Positions 8,696-17,158 of a stretch of 42,898 nucleotides of DNA are shown piece after piece. The notes under the pieces were generated by a model. That model saw only the letters and a program-made list of their open reading frames with translations. It was not told the origin of the DNA and ran no database searches. The translations under genes were made by a program, and so were the position numbers. Position 1 is the first letter of the stretch; each line of letters starts with the position of its first letter. The stretch is from positions 1 to 42,898 of the forward strand of contig JAKARW010000012.1 of the NCBI GenBank assembly GCA_021819125.1. Direction: 5' to 3'. The stretch is from Pseudomonadota bacterium. Lineage in GTDB: Bacteria > Pseudomonadota > Gammaproteobacteria > Acidiferrobacterales > Acidiferrobacteraceae.

Positions 8696-10141
8696 TTGAG
8701 GAGCTGGTTTCGCACCAAGAGCATTGGGGGGCCGCGGGCTGATACCGGGTTGCGCCGCTGTCTTACGACGATGGACCTCATATTCCTCGGGATAGGTGGC
8801 ATCATAGGGGCGGGAATTTTCGTGCTGACGGGTGTGGCCGCGGCCCGTGATGCCGGCCCCGCCATCGTCCTGTCGTTTGTCATTTCGGGTCTTGCCTGCG
8901 CGTTTACGGCGTTATCCTACGCCGAGCTCGCCGCGGCCGTCGGCGGGAGCGGAAGCGCCTACGGCTACGCGTACGCGGGCTTAGGCGAGTTCGTGGCCTG
9001 GACGGTGGGATGGGACCTCGTTTTGGAATATGGGGTGGCGACGGCGGCGGTGGCGATCGGTTGGTCTGGCTATGTCAGGAATGCGCTTGCCGCCGTAGGT
9101 ATTCATTTGCCTTTGGCCTATACCAAGGTCAACATCTACGCGGTCGCGGCGTGGGTGCTTACCTTGCTTCACCGGCCGGTTCCAGGCGCGATTGCCGTGC
9201 AGGCGGCCACTGGGGGCTTCATGAATGCGCCGGCCGCCCTTATCATTTTGGCATTAAGCCTCGTGCTCGTCGCCGGCGTACGCCAGAGCGCGGCCTTGAA
9301 CGGGATCATGGTTATCGTGAAGCTTGCGGTGATCGCGCTTTTCATTGCGGTCGCGGCGTTCCATGTCACGCCCGGTAATTGGCATCCCTTCATGCCGTTT
9401 GGATGGCCTGGTGTCATGCGCGGCGCGGCATTGATCTTTTTTGCTTACATCGGGTTCGATGCCGTGTCGACCGCCGCCGAGGAGACGCGCGACCCGCAGC
9501 ATTCGCTACCCATCGGCATCATCGTCTCGCTGCTCGTTTGCACAGTGATCTATATTCTGGTGTCGGGACTTCTGACGAGCATCGTGCCGTACTTCACGCT
9601 TGATACGGCGTCCCCCGTGGCGCAGTCGATGTTGGATCTCAACTATCCGCTGGTGGCCCTTTTGATCGGCGTGGGGGCGATCGTGGGTCTTACAAGCGTC
9701 ATGCTGGTGCTGTTTTACGGGCTTACGCGGATTTTTCTTGCCATGGCGCGCGACGGCCTGTTGCCGCCTTCATTCGCTGCGGTTCACGCGCGCACGCAAA
9801 CACCTGTGCGCGTCATTCTGATCTGCGGTGTGCTCATGGCCTTGATCGCGGGGTTTACGCCCATCGCCTATGTCGCCGAACTCGTGAATATCGGCACGTT
9901 GGCGGCGTTCACGATCGTATGCGCGGGCGTCGTCGTGCTGCGCTACACAAAGCCTGATCTCCCCCGGCCGTTCCGTGCCCCAGGTAGCCCCGTCATCCCG
10001 CTGCTCGGCATGGGTTTTTGTCTTTACCTCATGATGAGCTTGCCGCTCGTGACTTGGATACGGTTTGTGGTGTGGTTCGTGATAGGTCTTGGCATCTATA
10101 TCGCCTACGGGCGCTCTCATAGCGCTCTGGCGTCGGAGTAG
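8696..10141 (+). CDS. APC-family amino acid permease (YfnA/CAT-like)
   Basis: This is an inner-membrane amino acid transporter of the APC superfamily, cationic-amino-acid-transporter branch. The 481-residue protein has about 12 hydrophobic segments, beginning with the family motif IFLGIGGIIGAGIFVLTG, then WTVGWDLVLEYGVA, FFAYIGFDAVSTAAEE and LFYGLTRIFLAMARDGLLP. The overall pattern resembles Bacillus YfnA. Two TTG starts are possible. The TTG at 8696 is preferred because AAGGGCGG lies just upstream and the sequence RSWFRTKS aligns with the start of homologues; the alternative at 8666 adds 10 residues. It follows the amidase gene closely and may be co-transcribed. Substrate cannot be told from sequence. 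Confidence 0.9.
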   Translation: MRSWFRTKSIGGPRADTGLRRCLTTMDLIFLGIGGIIGAGIFVLTGVAAARDAGPAIVLSFVISGLACAFTALSYAELAAAVGGSGSAYGYAYAGLGEFVAWTVGWDLVLEYGVATAAVAIGWSGYVRNALAAVGIHLPLAYTKVNIYAVAAWVLTLLHRPVPGAIAVQAATGGFMNAPAALIILALSLVLVAGVRQSAALNGIMVIVKLAVIALFIAVAAFHVTPGNWHPFMPFGWPGVMRGAALIFFAYIGFDAVSTAAEETRDPQHSLPIGIIVSLLVCTVIYILVSGLLTSIVPYFTLDTASPVAQSMLDLNYPLVALLIGVGAIVGLTSVMLVLFYGLTRIFLAMARDGLLPPSFAAVHARTQTPVRVILICGVLMALIAGFTPIAYVAELVNIGTLAAFTIVCAGVVVLRYTKPDLPRPFRAPGSPVIPLLGMGFCLYLMMSLPLVTWIRFVVWFVIGLGIYIAYGRSHSALASE

Positions 10142-10157
10142 TCGATATATGTGGGAA

Positions 10158-10189
10158 ACCGCCGAGGTCGGATCGTCGCTCGGCGCGGT
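10158..10189. terminator. possible terminator hairpin between convergent permease and glnD genes
   Basis: ACCG (10158-10161) pairs with CGGT (10186-10189), and CCGAG (10162-10166) with CTCGG (10179-10183), leaving a 2-nt bulge and a 12-nt loop. The hairpin sits between the convergent stops at 10141 and 10272. No T tract follows on either strand, so intrinsic termination is uncertain. Confidence 0.3.
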
Positions 10190-10271
10190 GTTGTGATGGT
10201 AAGGCCGTCGCCGGTCAAGTGATTTAAGTGAAGGGGTGGGGCGGTTCGCCAATGGATAGCGTGTGATCGCC

Positions 10272-12929
10272 TCACCGCGCATCGGCCGAAAGGCGGGTGG
10301 GCCCGTCTATACGCGCACGGATGGCTGTGGCGAGGTCCGCCAAGCGTTGCGAGTCGCCCTGCCCGAAGGGTTTACCGCGTTCATCGGTGAGAAAGAATAT
10401 ATCCTCGGCGCGCTCCCCGAAGGTCGCCACCTTGGCAGTCACGATACGCGTGCGGCCGGCAAGAAGCGCGAGGGCCAGTTGGTGAAGCAGTCCCGGGCGA
10501 TCCTGGGCGATGACCTCCATGACCGTGAGCTGGCCATTGGCGGTCGATGAGAACCGCACCTCGGTTGTGATCGGGAAATTTTTCAGGGCGCGGGGCAAGG
10601 GGCGGACGGGGGTCTCGCGAAATCCGGCGGCAAGGTCGGCGTGCACCTGTTGGGACATCTGCGACAGCTCGCGCGCGCAAGGCGGCTTGCCATCGGCGGT
10701 GAGCGCCACGAAGCAGTCGAGGGCATAGCCCGAGGCCATATGGACGCGCGCATCGACGATCGAAAGGTTCAAGCGCTCGAGGCTACCCGTGAGTACGGCG
10801 AAGAGTTCGTCGCTCAAGGGGCTGAAGATAAGAAACTCGACCGCCGCGTGATCGGGACGCACGCGCGCCTCGATGATAGGCAGTGCCGCCGACCGGTGGC
10901 CGGCGATGGCGCAGGCGTGCCAGGCCAAGGCCTCGGCATCATGGCGCAGGAAGTAGTCGGCATCCATGCGCGCCCAGTGCTGTTCGATCGCCTCGCGAGG
11001 CGCCCGGTCTCCTATGCGTTCGAGGGCTTCGCGCCGTGCGTCGGCGACGCGCGCGTCGAGGGCGATGGCCTCGCCGATGCCGCGGCGCAGGATGCGCGTC
11101 GCGTCCCTATAGAGCCCTGTGAGCAATTGCCCTTTCCAGTCGTTCCATACGCTTGGGCTGGTCCCGCGGATATCCGCCACGGTGAGGACGTAGAGGTTAT
11201 CAAGATGCTCACGGTCGCCGACGAGCCGCGCAAAATCGGCGACGACCTGCGGATCGGAGATGTCGGTGTGCTGGGCGGTCCAGGACATGACAAGATGATG
11301 GCGCACGAGCCAGGCGACGAACTCCCTGTCGTATTCGCTTAGGCCGAGCCGGTGGCAGAAGGCGCGCGCCTCGGACTCCCCGAGCCGCGAATGGTCGCCA
11401 CCGCGCCCCTTGGCGATGTCGTGGAAGAGTGCCGCAAGATACAGGCGTTCGGGTTTTGCGAGCGCGCGGCCGATCTCGCTTACGGCCGGCAGTTCGGCCT
11501 CAAATTCAGGCTGCATGATGCGCCGGACATTACGCAAGACAAACAGGCTGTGCTCGTCGACCGTGTAGACATGAAAAAGGTCGTGCTGCATCTGGCCCAC
11601 GATCTTTCCGAAGGCCGGGATATAGGCACCAAGGACGCCGTAGGCGTTCATGCGCCGCAAGGCCTTGGTGACACCCGTGGGTGCGCGCAAAATGGCCAGG
11701 AACGCCGACCGGGTCGCAGGGTCCTGACGAAACGCCCCGTCAATCAAAGACAGATGGGCGCGCAACAGACGGATGGTCGCGGCACGCATTCCTTGAAGCT
11801 CCGGGTGCTCCTGCAAAACCCGGAACAGGTCGAGGATGGCGCGCGGGTTCTCGGTAAAGACGTGCGCATCGACGACCTCCAGGAACCCATTGCGGGCCCG
11901 GAACCAGGGACTTAAAGGTGTTATGACCGGCCGCCGCGGCCCACGCAACGCCTCGGCAAAATGTTGCAGCAGGATTTCGTTCAGAAGCTGGACCTGTTTT
12001 ATCGTGCGGTAGTAGCGCTTCATGAACTGTTCGACGGCCAGTTGCCCCGGGCGGTCTACGTAGCCCATTTGCAATGCCAGGGTCCGCTGATGATCGAAGA
12101 GCAGGCGATCCTCGCGCCGCCGGGCGAGGAGATGCAGGCCGTTGCGGATCTGCCAGAGGAAGTTGCGCGCATCTATGAGCGTGCGGTACTCGCGTTCGTC
12201 CAGGAAACCCACCTTGACAAGGTCATGGAGGTTGGCGGAGCCGAAATGCCGCTGGGCGATCCAGCCGATCATGTGGATATCGCGCAGCCCCCCCGGGCCT
12301 TCCTTGACGTTGGGTTCGAGGTTGTAGCCGGTATCGTCGTAACGGGTGTGGCGTGCCCGTTGCTCGGCAAGCTTGGCTTCGAAGAAGCGCGCGCTCTGCC
12401 ATAGGGTGGGTGAGGCGAGATCGTGCACGAGGCGCGCAAGCAGCGCCTCGTCGCCGATCAGCAGGCGCGCCTCCATGAGGTTGGTCATGACCGTGACGTC
12501 CGAGCGCGCGACTTGCAGGCAGTCGTGGCGCGATCGAACACTGTGCCCCACGGTGAGCCCGATATCCCAGAGAAAGCGCAGGAAGGGTTCGGCAAAGCTC
12601 CGGGTCTTGGCGTACTGCGGGCTGTCTTGGAGCAGCAATAGGTCGATATCGGAGGCGGGGTGGAGTTCGCTGCGTCCGTAGCCTCCTACCGCGACGAGCG
12701 CCATCGACACCGTATTTGGGAGCAGGGGCTCATGTTTGACGTAGGCCTTGCGCAGGATATCGTCGATCAGCGCCGTGCGCAGGTGAAGCGCCTCGATCCC
12801 GAGGCCTCGGCGCCGGCGCGGCAGTTCGGCGTCGTGCGCGGCGCGCAAACGCGCGTCGCCTGCGCGCAGCATATCCCGAAAACGCGTGATGTCGGGGTCT
12901 AGGATCGGCGCCACCGCCTTGGTCGCCAT
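10272..12929 (-). CDS. glnD: bifunctional PII uridylyltransferase/uridylyl-removing enzyme
   Basis: GlnD is the nitrogen sensor that uridylylates PII proteins when glutamine is low and removes UMP when glutamine is high. The 885-residue protein (E. coli 890) has the nucleotidyltransferase motif GGYGRSELHPASDIDLLLL (82-100, with D94 and D96), the PII-UTase linker, an HD domain with HDIAKGRGGDHS (503-514) and two C-terminal ACT domains (including DRPGLLHQLALALL). All key motifs are intact. The ATG at 12929 has AGGGCGGCGC upstream. It lies 10 bp after map on the same strand, forming a map-glnD unit divergent from rpsB, as in E. coli. Confidence 0.97.
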   Translation of the reverse strand: MATKAVAPILDPDITRFRDMLRAGDARLRAAHDAELPRRRRGLGIEALHLRTALIDDILRKAYVKHEPLLPNTVSMALVAVGGYGRSELHPASDIDLLLLQDSPQYAKTRSFAEPFLRFLWDIGLTVGHSVRSRHDCLQVARSDVTVMTNLMEARLLIGDEALLARLVHDLASPTLWQSARFFEAKLAEQRARHTRYDDTGYNLEPNVKEGPGGLRDIHMIGWIAQRHFGSANLHDLVKVGFLDEREYRTLIDARNFLWQIRNGLHLLARRREDRLLFDHQRTLALQMGYVDRPGQLAVEQFMKRYYRTIKQVQLLNEILLQHFAEALRGPRRPVITPLSPWFRARNGFLEVVDAHVFTENPRAILDLFRVLQEHPELQGMRAATIRLLRAHLSLIDGAFRQDPATRSAFLAILRAPTGVTKALRRMNAYGVLGAYIPAFGKIVGQMQHDLFHVYTVDEHSLFVLRNVRRIMQPEFEAELPAVSEIGRALAKPERLYLAALFHDIAKGRGGDHSRLGESEARAFCHRLGLSEYDREFVAWLVRHHLVMSWTAQHTDISDPQVVADFARLVGDREHLDNLYVLTVADIRGTSPSVWNDWKGQLLTGLYRDATRILRRGIGEAIALDARVADARREALERIGDRAPREAIEQHWARMDADYFLRHDAEALAWHACAIAGHRSAALPIIEARVRPDHAAVEFLIFSPLSDELFAVLTGSLERLNLSIVDARVHMASGYALDCFVALTADGKPPCARELSQMSQQVHADLAAGFRETPVRPLPRALKNFPITTEVRFSSTANGQLTVMEVIAQDRPGLLHQLALALLAGRTRIVTAKVATFGERAEDIFFLTDERGKPFGQGDSQRLADLATAIRARIDGPTRLSADAR

Positions 12930-12939
12930 GCGCCGCCCT

Positions 12940-13707
12940 TTAGATGATCTCGTCGTGGCGCAGGGTCAGGACCTCGTATCCGGAGGGTGTCACCAGCACG
13001 GTGTGCTCCCATTGCGCGGACAGGCCGTGGTCACGGGTGACGACCGTCCAGTTATCGGGCAGGAGCTTTACCGCGGCGGCGCGCTGATTGATCATGGGTT
13101 CGATCGTAAAGATCATGCCGGCTTCGAGCGTCACGCCGGTCCCCGGACGCCCGTAATGCAGGACCTGCGGGTCCTCATGAAAGGCGCGGCCTATGCCGTG
13201 CCCGCAGTATTCGCGCACGACCGAGTAGTGCTGGCTTTCGGCGAAGGTCTGGATCGCGTGACCGATATCGCCCAAGTGGATGCCGGGGCGCACGAGCCGT
13301 ATGCCGCGTACCAGGCACTCGTAGGTGACCTCAGTCAGGCGGCGGGCGGCAATCGACGGTTCCCCCACATAAAACATGCGGCTCGTATCGCCATGATATT
13401 CATCCTTGATCACGGTGATATCGATGTTGAGGATGTCGCCGCGCTTTAACGTGCGGTCGCCGGGGATGCCATGACAGACCTGGTGATTGACCGAAGTGCA
13501 GATGGAGCGCGGAAAGCCCCGGTAATTGAGGGGTGCCGGGATCGCTTTTTGGGTATGCACGATAAAGTCGTGGCAAATCCGGTCAAGCTCGCCTGTGGTG
13601 ATGCCAGGGACCACATGGGGGGCAATCATCTCGAGGACATCGGCGGCAAGCCGCCCGGCTACGCGCATTTTGCGGATTTCGGGCTCGGTCTTGATCGTGA
13701 TGGGCAT
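12940..13707 (-). CDS. map: type I methionine aminopeptidase
   Basis: This enzyme removes the N-terminal Met from nascent proteins and is a two-metal enzyme. The 255-residue protein (E. coli 264) shows the substrate His in SVNHQVCHGIPG, metal ligands in NIDITVIKDEYHGDTSRMF (two Asp), the His in CGHGIGRAFHE, and the two Glu in IFTIEPMIN and WEHTVLVT. The ATG at 13707 (minus strand) matches the usual N-terminus (MPITIKTEPEI) but has no SD. A TAGACT box lies 4 nt upstream, so a leaderless or short-leader mRNA is possible. The gene is divergent from rpsB across a 275-bp spacer. Confidence 0.97.
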   Translation of the reverse strand: MPITIKTEPEIRKMRVAGRLAADVLEMIAPHVVPGITTGELDRICHDFIVHTQKAIPAPLNYRGFPRSICTSVNHQVCHGIPGDRTLKRGDILNIDITVIKDEYHGDTSRMFYVGEPSIAARRLTEVTYECLVRGIRLVRPGIHLGDIGHAIQTFAESQHYSVVREYCGHGIGRAFHEDPQVLHYGRPGTGVTLEAGMIFTIEPMINQRAAAVKLLPDNWTVVTRDHGLSAQWEHTVLVTPSGYEVLTLRHDEII

Positions 13708-13890
13708 GAGAAGTCTAGGCGGTCAGCTAGGAATGTCGGTGTATTGTCCGTTGTCCGAGCCCGGTATTCAACCTTGCGGGCCCTTATGAGCCGCCGCCAG
13801 GCTATTGGCTCTGTTACGAGCCGCGCACCCGTGATAGCATGCCGCCACGCGTGGATTCCCCTCGCGTCCTCGTTTTGAGGCATTATCGCA

Positions 13891-13955
13891 CGCAGGTCGT
13901 CACGGCGTTCGGGTGCTTAAGGCCATGGGCCTTGAGTCGACGGTCGGGACCTGCG
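13891..13955 (+). promoter_or_regulatory. structured rpsB leader, probable S2 autoregulatory site
   Basis: An outer helix pairs CGCAGGTC (13891-13898) with GACCTGCG (13948-13955), perfectly complementary over 8 bp. It encloses a 9-bp hairpin, CTTAAGGCC (13916-13924) with GGCCTTGAG (13928-13936), loop ATG, one G-U pair. The structure ends 27 nt before the rpsB ATG. In E. coli, ribosomal protein S2 represses rpsB-tsf through the rpsB 5' UTR. That this fold plays the same part here is inference; the pairing itself is visible. A weak candidate promoter upstream is TGTTAC (13812-13817), N17, TAGCAT (13835-13840). Confidence 0.6.
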
Positions 13956-13982
13956 GTGGACAAACCCGTTGGGAGAGATGTC

Positions 13983-14894
13983 ATGGCTAACGTCACAATG
14001 CGTGAAATGCTGGAGGCCGGGGTCCATTTTGGACATCAGACCCGCTTCTGGCACCCGAAGATGCGCCCCTATATTTTTGGCGAGCGCAACAATATCCACA
14101 TTATCAATCTCGAGAAGTCGCTGCCGATGTTGATTGAAGCGGCGACCTTCGCGCGCAAGTTGGCAGCAAATAAGGGCACGATACTGTTCGTCGGCACCAA
14201 GCGGCAGGCGGCGGAGATCATACGCGCCGAGGCCATCCGTGCCGGGTGTCCCTATGTCGATCATCGCTGGCTTGGCGGCATGCTGACGAATTACAAGACC
14301 GTGCGCCGTTCGATCGAGCGTTTGAAGCGGCTCGAGGAGCTGCTCGCCGAAGGCGGCGGGGCCGAGAAGCTGTCCAAGAAGGAGACATTGAATCTCGAGC
14401 GTGAGCGCGCCAAGCTGGATCGCAGTCTAAGCGGCATCAAGGATATGCCGAGCCTGCCGGACGCCTTGTTCGTGATCGACGTGGGGCATGAATACATCGC
14501 CGTGAGCGAGGCCAACAAGCTGAAGATCCCGGTGCTTGCGGTGGTCGACTCCAATTGCAAGACGGACGGCGTCGACTATGTCATACCCGGAAATGACGAT
14601 GCCAGCCGGGCCATCACCCTCTACGCCCGGACCATGGCCGACGCGGTGCTGGAAGGGCGGGGTGCGGTCGCGACCCTTCCGGCCACCGGCGACGAGGAGT
14701 TCGTCGAGGTGAAAGAGGAGCCCGCGACACGCGTAGCCGCGCGCAAGAAATCGGCGGCCGGTTACGAGGGCTATACGGGCGAGACGGAAGGCGAGCCCGA
14801 AGGGGCCGGGGCCGCGGATGCCCGGAAGTCGCGCCCCAAGGGCCGGGAAGGGGCCGGGGCTCGCCCCGCCCGTGGCGGCCGTGCCCGGCCGTGA
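13983..14894 (+). CDS. rpsB: 30S ribosomal protein S2 with long Arg/Gly-rich tail
   Basis: S2 is a small-subunit protein needed late in 30S assembly and for S1 binding. The 303-residue protein begins [20 protein letters not shown] and carries the conserved core through [38 protein letters not shown] and [15 protein letters not shown] (203-217). E. coli S2 is 241 residues; here about 70 residues follow the core (231-303), acidic first ([10 protein letters not shown]) then rich in Lys, Gly and Arg, ending in a Gly/Arg/Pro segment. The ATG at 13983 has GGGAGAGATG upstream and the usual N-terminus, so an in-frame extension to 13839 is rejected. It is followed by an attenuator and tsf. Confidence 0.97.
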   Translation: MANVTMREMLEAGVHFGHQTRFWHPKMRPYIFGERNNIHIINLEKSLPMLIEAATFARKLAANKGTILFVGTKRQAAEIIRAEAIRAGCPYVDHRWLGGMLTNYKTVRRSIERLKRLEELLAEGGGAEKLSKKETLNLERERAKLDRSLSGIKDMPSLPDALFVIDVGHEYIAVSEANKLKIPVLAVVDSNCKTDGVDYVIPGNDDASRAITLYARTMADAVLEGRGAVATLPATGDEEFVEVKEEPATRVAARKKSAAGYEGYTGETEGEPEGAGAADARKSRPKGREGAGARPARGGRARP

Positions 14895-14922
14895 CGGCGC
14901 ACTGACGAATAGAGAGACGCAA

Positions 14923-14946
14923 AAAAGGGGGGGATGCCCCCCTTTT
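14923..14946 (+). terminator. intrinsic terminator/attenuator between rpsB and tsf
   Basis: AAAAGGGGGG (14923-14932) pairs perfectly with CCCCCCTTTT (14937-14946) around the loop GATG. The stem's own 3' arm supplies a four-T tract. It sits 28 bp after the rpsB stop and 21 bp before the tsf start. It should terminate a fraction of rpsB transcripts and so set the S2 to EF-Ts ratio; the efficiency is unknown because the T tract is short. Confidence 0.75.
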
Positions 14947-14967
14947 GCATGCGCACGAGGACAGGAT

Positions 14968-15849
14968 ATGGCGATTTCAGCGGCACAAGTGAAGGAGCTT
15001 CGGGAGCGGACCGGGTTGGGCATGATGGAGTGCAAGGCCGCGCTGACCGAGACTGACGGGAACATGGAGGCGGCGATCGATCTTCTCCGCAAGAAGGCGG
15101 GCGCCAAGGTCGAGAAAAAGGCCCACCGCGTGGCGGCCGAGGGGACCATCGGGGTCCATGTCGACGCACGCGGCCAGGTCGGCGCGCTGGTGGAGGTCAA
15201 CAGCGAGACGGATTTCGTGGCCAAGGAGGAGCGCTTCACGGCGTTTGCGCAGACGCTCGCGGCCTTGGTCGTGGACCACAACCCCGCGGATCTGGAGGCC
15301 TTGTCGTCGATGGCCTACCCGGGCGGCGGCACGGTGGCCGAGGCGCGTGCCGCGCTGGTGGCGCAGTTTGGGGAAAACATGACGGTGCGGCGTTTTGCGC
15401 GGCTCGATGCCGAGGGCGGCGTGCTCGGGCATTACGTGCATGGGCGGCGTATCGGCGTGCTGGTGTCGCTTGCGGGCGGGAACGCGGCGCTGGCTCGTGA
15501 TCTTGCCATGCATATTGCCGCGAACAAGCCCGCTTACGTCCGGCCCGAGGAGGTCCCGGCCGATGTCGTGGCCCGCGAAAAGGCCATTTATGTCGCCCAG
15601 GCCGAGGGCTCGGGAAAGCCCCCGGAGATCGTCGAGAAGATGGTGATGGGCAAGGTGCGCAAGTATCTCGATGACATCACGCTCACGGGCCAAGCATTCG
15701 TCAAAGATCCGGAGACCACGGTGGCGGCGCAGTTGAAGAAGGTTGGGGCCGAGGCCAGACGTTTTTTCCGGCTTGAGGTGGGTGAGGGGATCGAGCGCGA
15801 GGTCAGCAACTTTGCGTCGGAAGTCATGTCACAGGTGAAGGGAAGCTGA
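14968..15849 (+). CDS. tsf: elongation factor Ts
   Basis: EF-Ts is the nucleotide exchange factor that releases GDP from EF-Tu. The 293-residue protein (E. coli 283) has the N-terminal UBA-like domain (AAQVKELRERTGLGMMECKA), the EF-Tu-contacting motif SETDFVAKEERF and the C-terminal dimerisation/core repeats. The ATG at 14968 has GAGGACAGGAT upstream and matches the family N-terminus MAISAAQVKEL. The in-frame frame open from 14818 reads back through the end of rpsB and is rejected. It stops 3 bp before pyrH. Confidence 0.98.
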   Translation: MAISAAQVKELRERTGLGMMECKAALTETDGNMEAAIDLLRKKAGAKVEKKAHRVAAEGTIGVHVDARGQVGALVEVNSETDFVAKEERFTAFAQTLAALVVDHNPADLEALSSMAYPGGGTVAEARAALVAQFGENMTVRRFARLDAEGGVLGHYVHGRRIGVLVSLAGGNAALARDLAMHIAANKPAYVRPEEVPADVVAREKAIYVAQAEGSGKPPEIVEKMVMGKVRKYLDDITLTGQAFVKDPETTVAAQLKKVGAEARRFFRLEVGEGIEREVSNFASEVMSQVKGS

Positions 15850-15852
15850 TCC

Positions 15853-16575
15853 ATGGCGCGTTACCGGCGCGTGCTCCTCAAATTGAGCGGTGAGGCCCTA
15901 ATGGGCGCCGCGGGCTATGGGATCGACCCCGAGGTCCTGCGCACCATGGCCGCGGCGGTGGCCGAGGCCGCGTCCGGCACGGGACTTGCCATCGTGGTCG
16001 GCGGCGGCAATATCTTCCGGGGTGTATCGAGTTCGGCGCGCGACATGGACCGGGCGCAGGCCGACCTCATGGGGATGCTCGCGACGGTCATGAACGCGCT
16101 TGCGCTGGTCGAGGCGTTACGGGCGTGCGGGGCGGTCGCCCATGTACAATCGGCGCTCGCAGTCGGCACCGCGGTACCCCCGTTTGACAGGCGCCGGGCC
16201 TTGGAGTGCCTGGAGCGGGGCGAGGTGGTGGTGTTTGCGGCCGGCACCGGCAACCCGTTTTTTACGACCGACACCGCGGCCAGCCTGCGGGCCTTGGAGA
16301 TCGGCGCTGAGATCATGCTGAAGGCCACCAAGGTCGATGGCGTGTATTCGGCGGACCCCAAGCGCGACCCGAGCGCCGTGCGCTACCGGCGACTTGGGTA
16401 TGATGATGTGCTGGCGCGCAGGCTCGGGGTGATGGATGCCACGGCGATTGCACTGTTGCGGGAATTTCGCGTGCCCTTGCGTGTTTTTGACATGACCTCG
16501 CCCGGGGCTCTGGCGCGCATCCTCGAAGGGGCCGACGAAGGGACATTGGTAGAAGAAGGAGCGCGATGTGAGTGA
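15853..16575 (+). CDS. pyrH: UMP kinase
   Basis: PyrH phosphorylates UMP to UDP, is hexameric, and is activated by GTP and inhibited by UTP in the E. coli-type enzyme. The 240-residue protein (E. coli 241) belongs to the amino acid kinase fold: [25 protein letters not shown], the [17 protein letters not shown] loop, [17 protein letters not shown] and the late [19 protein letters not shown]. The start ATG follows tsf by 3 nt, and the end overlaps frr by 8 nt. The tsf-pyrH-frr order is conserved in bacteria. Confidence 0.98.
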   Translation: MARYRRVLLKLSGEALMGAAGYGIDPEVLRTMAAAVAEAASGTGLAIVVGGGNIFRGVSSSARDMDRAQADLMGMLATVMNALALVEALRACGAVAHVQSALAVGTAVPPFDRRRALECLERGEVVVFAAGTGNPFFTTDTAASLRALEIGAEIMLKATKVDGVYSADPKRDPSAVRYRRLGYDDVLARRLGVMDATAIALLREFRVPLRVFDMTSPGALARILEGADEGTLVEEGARCE

Positions 16576-17125
16576 GGACCTGAAAAAAGACGTTCAAACG
16601 CGCATGGCGAAGTCCGTCGAGGCCTTGAAGGCCGAGCTCGGCCGGATTCGGACGGGGCGCGCCAATACCGCGCTCCTCGACCATGTCATGGTCGATTACT
16701 ACGGTACCAAGACCGCGCTCTCGAAGGTCGCCAACATCAGCGTGTCCGATGCCCGCAATCTGGTCGTAAGCCCCTGGGAGAAGGGTATGGTGGCGGCGAT
16801 CGAACGCGCCATCCTGGAGTCCGGATTGGGTTTCAACCCGGTGACGTCCGGCATGACCATCCGCATCCCCATGCCGCCTTTGACCGAAGAGCGGCGCCGA
16901 GAGCTTGGCAAGGTGGCGCGCAGTGAGGGCGAGAACGCCAAGATCGCGGTGCGCAACATCCGCCGCGACACCAATAACCATTTGAAGGACCAGGTCAAGA
17001 AGAAGCTGCTGCCGGAAGATGAGGAAAAGCGCCTCGTCGAGTTTGTGCAAAAGGCCACCGACCAGTTCATCGCCGAGATCGATAAACTGGTTGCCGCCAA
17101 GGAACATGACATCCTGGAGATCTAA
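16568..17125 (+). CDS. frr: ribosome recycling factor
   Basis: RRF splits post-termination ribosomes together with EF-G. The 185-residue protein has exactly the E. coli length. The two-domain pattern is present: [14 protein letters not shown]-like helix, [22 protein letters not shown], then [18 protein letters not shown], the [19 protein letters not shown] hinge and the C-terminal long helices. The start is GTG at 16568, 8 nt inside pyrH, with AGAAGGAG upstream. Confidence 0.98.
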   Translation: MSEDLKKDVQTRMAKSVEALKAELGRIRTGRANTALLDHVMVDYYGTKTALSKVANISVSDARNLVVSPWEKGMVAAIERAILESGLGFNPVTSGMTIRIPMPPLTEERRRELGKVARSEGENAKIAVRNIRRDTNNHLKDQVKKKLLPEDEEKRLVEFVQKATDQFIAEIDKLVAAKEHDILEI

Positions 17126-17146
17126 CCTCGGGCGCCTGAGTGCGCC

Positions 17147-17152
17147 TATACT
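17147..17152 (+). promoter_or_regulatory. -10-like box just before uppS
   Basis: TATACT ends 6 bp before the uppS ATG, so a transcript from it would begin at or next to the start codon. No convincing -35 hexamer is visible 16-18 bp upstream (AACCTC/TAACCT), and the uppS start has no SD. Treated as a candidate only. Confidence 0.3.
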
Positions 17153-17158
17153 CGTGTT

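Noticed and set aside
10641-11342. 233-codon plus-strand frame inside glnD
   Set aside because: Lies wholly antisense to conserved GlnD sequence and has no independent signals.
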